Source: Paraburkholderia sp. LEh10 (lineage in GTDB: Bacteria > Pseudomonadota > Gammaproteobacteria > Burkholderiales > Burkholderiaceae). From it: DNA of 64,000 bases. Below the pieces are notes generated by a model that was given only the letters and a program-made list of their open reading frames with translations, was not told where the DNA came from and did no database searches. Shown here piece by piece: positions 58,200 to 64,000 of this stretch. The translations under genes were made by a program, and so were the position numbers. How positions within the stretch are numbered: position 1 is the first letter of the stretch; every line of letters begins with the position of its first letter. The stretch is from positions 231,642-295,641 of the forward strand of contig NZ_JAGIPX010000002.1 in the NCBI RefSeq assembly GCF_017814945.1. Reading direction: 5' to 3'.

Positions 58200-58948
58200 C
58201 GCTCGCTGCGTGGCAACACGATTTCCGCACGTGGCTCACCGACGCATCGGAAGAGGCCGCGCGCCGCATCGGCCCGCATGCGATGCGCGGCCTGTCGGTG
58301 TACCAGAACAACTATCGCGGACAGCTCGTCGAATGTCTCGAGCACTCGTTCCCACAGGTACGGACGTTGCTCGGCGAAGACGCATTCCTGCAAGCCGCGG
58401 CCACCCACATCGGCAGCCATCCGCCGCATGCATGGACGCTCGACGCGTACGCCTGCGATTTCGGCGACACGCTGCGCGCGCTCTATCCGCACAACCCCGA
58501 TCTGCATGAACTCGCGTGGATCGAGAACGCGCTGACGGAAGCCTTCGTCGCGCACGACGCGAAACCGCTGCCGCTCGACACGCTTGCGTCAATCGACTGG
58601 GACGCGGCCCAACTGCGTTTCGCGCCTTCGCTCAGGCACCGCACCGCGACGACAAACGCGGACAGCATCTGGTCGGCGATGGCGCAAAGCGCTGAACCGC
58701 CAGACGGTGAAATGCTCGCCGAAGCCGGCGGCCTGCTCGTGTGGCGCCGGCAGTTCGTCTCATGCCTCAAGCGCGTGGACGCGATCGAATACGAAGCGGT
58801 CCTTCATCTGCAAAAAAACGCGAGCTTTGCAACACTGTGCGACGTGCTCGTCGAGCGCCTGGGCGACGAGCACGGCGTGGCGAAAGCGGGCGCGCTGCTC
58901 GCGGGATGGCTGGGCAGCGAGCTCATCGTCGCTGTCGATCGCGGCTGA
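58196..58948 (+). CDS. bufC: DUF2063 partner protein (BufC type)
   Basis: 250 residues. N-terminal DUF2063 domain: HDFRTWLTDASEEAARRIGP, LSVYQNNYRGQLVECLEHSF, PQVRTLLGEDAFLQAAATHI, plus HPPHAWTLDAYACDFGDTLR. In these systems this protein binds the precursor leader and presents it to the MNIO. Its start overlaps the bufB-type stop (ATGA), so the two are made together. The C-terminal domain has a winged-helix look (LVWRRQFVSCLKRVDAIEYE). Confidence 0.9.
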   Translation: MTLAAWQHDFRTWLTDASEEAARRIGPHAMRGLSVYQNNYRGQLVECLEHSFPQVRTLLGEDAFLQAAATHIGSHPPHAWTLDAYACDFGDTLRALYPHNPDLHELAWIENALTEAFVAHDAKPLPLDTLASIDWDAAQLRFAPSLRHRTATTNADSIWSAMAQSAEPPDGEMLAEAGGLLVWRRQFVSCLKRVDAIEYEAVLHLQKNASFATLCDVLVERLGDEHGVAKAGALLAGWLGSELIVAVDRG

Positions 58949-59232
58949 CGTCACACCCGGTTGGCACACAGGCTGACGGGAAAGCAGGAGTGTGAAGGCA
59001 TCGAGGCAATTGTCCAGCGGCCAGCGGATGCACGCCGCAGTGGGAAAGAGGCGCGATAGTTTTTCGTTTCCGCCTGGACAGAACTTCTCATTTGCCGGCG
59101 AATGCAGCATCGCCGATAGTTCACACATCGAGGCAGCGTCGTACTCCTCGCTTTCCTCCCCGCTCCGGAAGTCTGCTCGGCGCCGCTGGCCCGATCAGCA
59201 AGAGAGCCTGACCAACATGTTTCGAGTGTGAT

Positions 59233-59940
59233 ATGAGCAACCAGAAAGTCATCGTTATTACGGGCGCCTCGCAAGGCATCGGCGCAGAGACTGTCAAGGC
59301 GTTTCGCGCGCTGGGCCACCGCGTGGTCGCAACGGCCCGCACGATCAAGCCTTCGGACGATCCCGATCTCGTGACCGTCGCGGGCGACATCGGCGACCGC
59401 GAAACGGCGCGCCGCGTGATCGACGAAGCCGTCAAGCGCTTCGGACGCGTCGATACGCTGATCAACAACGCCGGCATCTTCATCGCCAAGCCGTTCACGC
59501 AGTACACCGCGGAAGACTATGCTGCCGTTCTGAACGTCAATCTGAACGGCTTTTTCCACGTCACGCAACTCGCCATCGCCGAGATGGAAAAGAACAACAG
59601 CGGCCACATCGTCAGCATCACGACGACGTTGGTCGATCACGCGATCGACGGCGTGCCCTCCGTGCTCGCTTCGCTGACGAAGGGCGGTATTGCCGCCGCC
59701 ACGAAGTCGCTGGCGATCGAGTACGCGAAGCGCGGCATCCGCGCGAACGCCGTTTCGCCCGGCATCATCAAATCGCCGATGCATGCGCCTGAAACGCACG
59801 CCGCGCTGGGTGCGCTCCACCCCGTCGGCCATATGGGCGAGATGAAGGACATCGTCGACGCAATCACGTATCTGGATTCCGCCGCGTTCGTGACGGGCGA
59901 GGTCCTGCACGTGGACGGCGGCCAGGTCGCAGGTCACTGA
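59233..59940 (+). CDS. Short-chain dehydrogenase/reductase, catalytic Tyr absent
   Basis: 235 residues. NAD(P) motif TGASQGIG (10-17), NNAG (78-81), S128 in HIVSITTTL and K150 in SLTKGG. The Tyr expected four residues before the Lys (YxxxK) is Ala (A146), so the ordinary SDR mechanism is impossible; the subfamily may bind nucleotide without catalysing reduction or use another residue. Downstream are a tautomerase-like and an Ohr gene on the same strand, which suggests a stress or detoxification transcript. Confidence 0.88.
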   Translation: MSNQKVIVITGASQGIGAETVKAFRALGHRVVATARTIKPSDDPDLVTVAGDIGDRETARRVIDEAVKRFGRVDTLINNAGIFIAKPFTQYTAEDYAAVLNVNLNGFFHVTQLAIAEMEKNNSGHIVSITTTLVDHAIDGVPSVLASLTKGGIAAATKSLAIEYAKRGIRANAVSPGIIKSPMHAPETHAALGALHPVGHMGEMKDIVDAITYLDSAAFVTGEVLHVDGGQVAGH

Positions 59941-60001
59941 TCAATCAATGGAGCGTCGCTGGCGGATGCTCCATTGCTCAACTACGATCGTGGAGGACAG
60001 G

Positions 60002-60238
60002 ATGCCGATTGTCACCATTCAGGTCACGCGCGAGGGAACCCGGCCCGGCGCAGACTCCGTGACCGCCGAAGAAAAAGCGCAACTCATCAAAGGCGTGAGC
60101 CAGTTGCTGCTCGACGTGCTTAACAAGCCTCTCGAAGCCACCTTTGTCGTCATCGAGGAGGTCCCCACCGAGAATTGGGGCTGGGGCGGACTACCCGCTC
60201 TCGAGTATCGAAAGACAAGAGGAACGAAGCCCGCTTGA
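60002..60238 (+). CDS. 4-oxalocrotonate tautomerase family protein
   Basis: 78 residues from ATG 60002 (GGAGG at nine bases). Catalytic Pro-1 after Met removal ([12 protein letters not shown]). An internal segment resembles the family ([38 protein letters not shown]). Substrate unknown. It lies 62 bp after the SDR gene and 45 bp before the Ohr gene. Confidence 0.88.
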   Translation: MPIVTIQVTREGTRPGADSVTAEEKAQLIKGVSQLLLDVLNKPLEATFVVIEEVPTENWGWGGLPALEYRKTRGTKPA

Positions 60239-60282
60239 TCGTCAGTCTTCCAACACGCAGGACATCAACGAAGGAGTTTGCA

Positions 60283-60708
60283 ATGTCGCTCGAAAAGCTT
60301 CTCTACACCGCACATGCAACCACGACGGGTGGACGCGATGGCCGCTCGATCGTGCCGGACGCTCAGCTGGACCTGAAACTGACAACGCCGAAGGAACTGG
60401 GCGGCAAGGGCGGAGACGGCACGAACCCCGAACAGCTGTTCGCCGCGGGCTATAGCGCATGCTTTATCGGCGCGATGAAGTTCGTGGCCGCACGCGACAA
60501 GATCGCGATGCCGGCCGATGCGAAGATCGATGGGGCCGTCGGCGTCGGACTGATTCCAAATGGCTTCGGCATCGAGGTCGAGCTGAAGATTTCGTTGCCC
60601 GGCATGGCGCCCGACGCGGCTCAGGACCTGATCGACAAGGCTCACGTGGTCTGTCCGTATTCGAATGCGACACGCAACAATATCGACGTGAAGCTGACGC
60701 TCGTCTAA
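60283..60708 (+). CDS. ohr: Organic hydroperoxide resistance protein (OsmC/Ohr)
   Basis: 141 residues from ATG 60283 with GAAGGAG upstream. Redox Cys pair C60 ([14 protein letters not shown]) and C124 ([12 protein letters not shown]), at the positions typical of Ohr rather than OsmC. It reduces organic hydroperoxides using lipoyl-type reductants. No OhrR regulator gene is adjacent. It closes the SDR-tautomerase-Ohr unit and is followed by a terminator. Confidence 0.92.
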   Translation: MSLEKLLYTAHATTTGGRDGRSIVPDAQLDLKLTTPKELGGKGGDGTNPEQLFAAGYSACFIGAMKFVAARDKIAMPADAKIDGAVGVGLIPNGFGIEVELKISLPGMAPDAAQDLIDKAHVVCPYSNATRNNIDVKLTLV

Positions 60709-60731
60709 TCGACGGACTGTCTGAAAACGAC

Positions 60732-60761
60732 GCTGGCCGCAGTGATTGCACTGCGGCCAGC
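60732..60761 (+). terminator. Intrinsic-type terminator hairpin after ohr
   Basis: 13-bp stem GCTGGCCGCAGTG / CACTGCGGCCAGC with a 4-base loop, 23 bp after the ohr stop. T's after it are few. Confidence 0.75.
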
Positions 60762-60864
60762 AATATTCATTTGCGGATCACGTTAAAGCGGATATTTCCG
60801 CAACCGGTGAACTCCGCTGCGACTTGCCCGCATCATGGGTGCGGGCAAGCGCACGTCATCGCAT

Positions 60865-61071
60865 TCAGTCCAGTATTTCCGTCACGGCCACGGGACTGTG
60901 CGAGTCCATCCAGTCATATGAGTCGCTGATATGCGCCCATGCCCAATTGCGCGGCTGCGCTTGTGCCGCGACGGCTTGCACCTGCTGTTTCGACGCTGTT
61001 ACCACACGATTGCGCACTCCCGCGCCGCTCTGGTCGTCGATATTCCGGAAACTCAAAGATTCGCGCTTCAT
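60865..61071 (-). CDS. Small hypothetical protein
   Basis: 68 residues from ATG 61071 (AAAGG upstream). The sequence is polar and not low complexity: MKRESLSFRNIDDQSGAGVR, VVTASKQQVQAVAAQAQPRN, then WAWAHISDSYDWMDSHSPVA. No family recognised. It stands between the ohr terminator and a same-strand LysR gene. Confidence 0.4.
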   Translation of the reverse strand: MKRESLSFRNIDDQSGAGVRNRVVTASKQQVQAVAAQAQPRNWAWAHISDSYDWMDSHSPVAVTEILD

Positions 61072-61282
61072 TGCCTTTATCCTTAATAGAGCCTGCCAAG
61101 GCGCTCGACACCGAGCACCGCTTATAGACGTAAGGGTAAACATCCTGGCGCGATCATCAACCGGGCTGGCAAGAATTCACAGTTTTCAGATCGGGAACAA
61201 TGCGCGGGAACCCTACGCCGATGTGAATGACGAGCGCACGGACCTCGGCTAAGGTCAGACGAAAACGACGCGGGCCGACGCG

Positions 61283-62197
61283 CTAATCGTTGCCGAGCTC
61301 GGCGATCAGCCATTCCCTGAATGCAATGACGGCAGGCGCGTTCGCGCTTTCTTTCCTGTGGACCAGGTAGTAACCGAGTTCGCTGCTTTGCACTTCCTTG
61401 AACGGGCGCACGAGCCGCCCTTCGGCCAGATCGCGTGCGACCAGCGTCGATCGGCCGAGCGCGACGCCGTTGCCCGTAATGGCCGCCTGAAGCGCCGCTG
61501 CCGAGTCGTTGATCTGCAGACCCCGGTCGCAATCCACGACGCCCAGATGGCCCGTCATTTGCAGCCACGAACGCCACGTCGGGAAGACGGCCGTGGTACT
61601 CATCGACATGTCGTGAATCAGCGGATGAAAGCGGAGGTCGGCGGGTTCTCGCAATGGATGCTCGCCAGTCAGCAACGACGGGCTGCATACCGGGTAAAAC
61701 TCGTCGCGCAGCAGGAATGTCGAGACGAGTTTGGGCCACTGGCCCAAGCCGTACCGTATGCCGGCATCGATACGATCCGCTGCGAAATCGAGCAGCCTCA
61801 GGCTCATGTCGATCCGGACATCGTAGAACGGGTACTTGTTCTGGAAGCGCTCGACGCGTGAAAGCAGCCATTTGTCGGCGAATGCTGGCGGCACCGTCAC
61901 GGTGAATGTGATGCGCGCCTTGCTCGCCTTCAGCCGTTCGACTGCCGTCGACAGCAGATCGAAGCCCGCCTGCAGATCGGGAATGACGGAACGCGCCGCG
62001 TCCGTCAGGACGAGCCGCGACGGGCCCGACGACGCACGATGAAAGAGTTCGACATCGAGCGCCTCTTCCAGCCCGCGTATCAGTTGTCCAATCGCGGCCG
62101 GCGTGACGTGCAGCTCCTCGGCAGCGGCGACGTAGCTCAGATGGCGTGCGACCGCCTCGAAGGCTCTCAGTGCATTCAGATGACCGGGGGCTCGCAT
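61283..62197 (-). CDS. LysR family regulator (GcvA-like)
   Basis: 304 residues. HTH: HLNALRAFEAVARHLSYVAA, AEELHVTPAAIGQLIRGLEE; GcvA-type effector domain markers include VPPAFADKWLLSRVERFQNK, LLDFAADRIDAGIRYGLGQW and GNGVALGRSTLVARDL. It precedes mmsA on the same strand direction but mmsA starts further upstream, so a functional link with mmsA is only suggested by position. Confidence 0.92.
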   Translation of the reverse strand: MRAPGHLNALRAFEAVARHLSYVAAAEELHVTPAAIGQLIRGLEEALDVELFHRASSGPSRLVLTDAARSVIPDLQAGFDLLSTAVERLKASKARITFTVTVPPAFADKWLLSRVERFQNKYPFYDVRIDMSLRLLDFAADRIDAGIRYGLGQWPKLVSTFLLRDEFYPVCSPSLLTGEHPLREPADLRFHPLIHDMSMSTTAVFPTWRSWLQMTGHLGVVDCDRGLQINDSAAALQAAITGNGVALGRSTLVARDLAEGRLVRPFKEVQSSELGYYLVHRKESANAPAVIAFREWLIAELGND

Positions 62198-62345
62198 CGT
62201 CGGTGGCAGACTGTCGAATCCTGGAGCCGTTCATCTTCACCGGCTTCGAAGCGACCGTCAACACGCTCGCTTTTCGCCCGTTGATTCCTGCCGTCATGCA
62301 GCCGTCCGGCGGAGGACTGCATGATGGCGCCTTGATTTCAGTGCT

Positions 62346-63857
62346 TTACTTCGCGGTCGGCATCGCGAACTCCGCACCCTTCTCGATGCTCTCCGGCCAA
62401 CGCTGCATGATCGACTTCTGCTTCGTATAGAAGCGCACGCCCTCTTCGCCGTATGCATGCGTGTCGCCGAACAGGCTCCGCTTCCAGCCGCCGAAGCCGT
62501 GCCACGCCATCGGCACCGGAATCGGCACGTTGATGCCGACCATGCCAACCTCGATGCGTCGTCCGAACTCGCGCGCGATATGGCCATCGCGCGTGAAGCA
62601 TGCGACGCCGTTGCCGAATTCGTGCGCGTTGATCAGTTCGACGGCTTCCGTGAAGTCCTTCACGCGCACGCAAGCGAGCACGGGACCGAAGATTTCCTCC
62701 TTGTAGATGCGCATGTCCGGCGTCACGTTGTCGAACAGCGTGCCGCCCGTGAAGAAGCCGTCTTCGTGACCCGGCACCTTCAGCCCACGCCCATCGACGA
62801 CGAGCGTCGCGCCTTCCTTCACGCCCTCGGCGATATAGCCTTCGATACGCTCCAGCGCCTGCCGCGTGACGATCGGCCCCATCTCCGCATCCGGCTCCAT
62901 CCCATTCTTCACGATCAGATTGCGGGCGCGCTCGGCGAGACGCGGAATGATCTTGTCCGCCACATCGCCCACCAGCAGCGCGACGGAAATCGCCATGCAG
63001 CGCTCGCCAGCCGATCCGTACGCGGCGCCGATCAGCGCGTCGATCGACTTGTCGAGATCGGCATCGGGCATCACCACCATGTGATTCTTCGCGCCGCCCA
63101 GCGCCTGAACGCGCTTGCCGTGCTTCGCGCCCGTTTCGTAGATGTAGTTGGCGATCGGCGTCGAGCCGACAAAGCTCACGGCCTTGATGTCCGGATGCGT
63201 GAGCAGCGCATCGACGACGACCTTGTCGCCCTGCACGACGTTGAACACGCCGTCAGGCAACCCGGCCTGCTTCAACAGATCGGCCATGAACAGCGACGCC
63301 GACGGATCGCGCTCGCTCGGCTTGAGCACGAATGTATTGCCAGCCGCGATCGCCACCGGAAACATCCAGCACGGCACCATGCAGGGGAAGTTGAAAGGCG
63401 TGATCCCCGCGACGACGCCCAGCGCCTGCCGAGTCGTCCAGTTGTCGATGCCCGTCGAAACCTGCTCGGTGTAGTCGCCCTTGAGAAGTTGCGGAATCCC
63501 GCACGCGAACTCGATCACGTCGATGCCGCGCGCGACTTCGCCCTGCGCATCGGAAAACACCTTGCCGTGCTCGGCCGTGATGATCGCCGCGAGTTCGTCG
63601 CGATGACGGTTCATCAGTTCGAGGAAGCGCAACATGACGCGCGCACGCTTGATGGGGGGCGTGTTGCTCCAGCCCGCAAACGCGGCCTGCGCGCTCGCGA
63701 CAGCCGCTTCGACATCGGCCGGCTCGCCCAGCAGCAGCTTGCGGGCCCGCGCGCCCGTAGCCGGATTGAAGACGGCCTGACTACGGCTTCCTGTCCCATT
63801 GACGCGCCGGCCATGAATGAAATGTCCGACATCTGCGCTATCGGTAAAGGCTTGCAT
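62346..63857 (-). CDS. mmsA: Methylmalonate-semialdehyde dehydrogenase (CoA-acylating)
   Basis: 503 residues, the usual length. ALDH fold with cofactor region [52 protein letters not shown] and catalytic C287 in [17 protein letters not shown]. The segment [20 protein letters not shown] is typical of MmsA rather than other ALDHs. Role: valine/pyrimidine and propanoate-related breakdown to propionyl-CoA or acetyl-CoA. The E1/E2 complex at 15-19 kb might feed the same pathway if it is a branched-chain complex. No mmsB is in the window. Confidence 0.93.
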   Translation of the reverse strand: MQAFTDSADVGHFIHGRRVNGTGSRSQAVFNPATGARARKLLLGEPADVEAAVASAQAAFAGWSNTPPIKRARVMLRFLELMNRHRDELAAIITAEHGKVFSDAQGEVARGIDVIEFACGIPQLLKGDYTEQVSTGIDNWTTRQALGVVAGITPFNFPCMVPCWMFPVAIAAGNTFVLKPSERDPSASLFMADLLKQAGLPDGVFNVVQGDKVVVDALLTHPDIKAVSFVGSTPIANYIYETGAKHGKRVQALGGAKNHMVVMPDADLDKSIDALIGAAYGSAGERCMAISVALLVGDVADKIIPRLAERARNLIVKNGMEPDAEMGPIVTRQALERIEGYIAEGVKEGATLVVDGRGLKVPGHEDGFFTGGTLFDNVTPDMRIYKEEIFGPVLACVRVKDFTEAVELINAHEFGNGVACFTRDGHIAREFGRRIEVGMVGINVPIPVPMAWHGFGGWKRSLFGDTHAYGEEGVRFYTKQKSIMQRWPESIEKGAEFAMPTAK

Positions 63858-64000
63858 GTCTGCTCCTTGTTTAATTGACGTTAGGGAAGATGTTCAAAAC
63901 ACAGTCGGCGACGCCGACCTGATGACGTATGTATCGCCAAGTGAAATCAATGAGACGAAACCCGCGAATTCCACATTCCGTTCGGCATAGCTGTAGTCCT

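Overview
The window looks like a piece of a Paraburkholderia/Caballeronia-type betaproteobacterial genome. It is GC-rich, and several gene families are ones I associate mainly with Burkholderiales: two DUF3331 proteins, two DUF4148 secreted proteins, and many LysR and AraC regulators, mixed with standalone metabolic operons. This loose, regulator-rich layout would fit a secondary chromosome or megaplasmid. I see no rRNA, tRNA, CRISPR array, intact insertion sequence or prophage.

Layout. 1-5 kb: the 5' part of an HDOD signalling gene, a DUF3331 gene, a TetR regulator with palindromes upstream, then a 1.4-kb gene graveyard (3042-4476) with five broken genes, and a DUF4148 gene. 5-12 kb: four minus-strand genes for a pseudo-receiver/LuxR/cyclic-nucleotide-binding protein, a class III nucleotide cyclase with TPRs, a PAP2/haloperoxidase-fold protein with a (Gly-Gly-Ala)11 start, and a subtilisin-like protease. 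12-19 kb: ChrA chromate transporter, an HtrA-type periplasmic protease, and a 2-oxoacid dehydrogenase operon (E1alpha-E1beta-E2, no E3). 19-28 kb: zinc alcohol dehydrogenase, a DUF1254 protein in a more AT-rich patch, a VIT/CCC1-like membrane protein, a decayed acyltransferase, an FtsH paralogue, a DUF1328 membrane peptide and a secreted Pro-rich protein. 28-35 kb: two tandem paralogous regulators with winged-helix, ATPase and TPR-like parts. 35-51 kb: AraC and LysR regulators, an HD-like protein that has lost its metal-binding Asp, a PAS histidine kinase with a FixJ regulator and a separate single-domain receiver, a PilZ protein, an O-methyltransferase and a VOC protein. 51-64 kb: a Tat-exported hydrolase, a TlpA-like thioredoxin, a D-cysteine desulfhydrase-like enzyme, a metallophore cluster, an SDR-tautomerase-Ohr group, a LysR gene and mmsA.

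The most notable system is 55.2-58.9 kb. It resembles the bufferin/gig RiPP clusters: a four-Cys DUF2282 precursor (BufA1 type), a DoxX membrane protein, an exported alpha/beta hydrolase, a second and different six-Cys precursor (BufA2 type), one MNIO (DUF692, BufB type) and one DUF2063 partner (BufC type). A strong promoter precedes the first gene and a perfect hairpin lies between the second precursor and the MNIO gene. Second is the cyclic-nucleotide module at 5.1-11.9 kb, where a cyclase sits next to a regulator with a cyclic-nucleotide-binding domain and a CRP-like palindrome lies between them.
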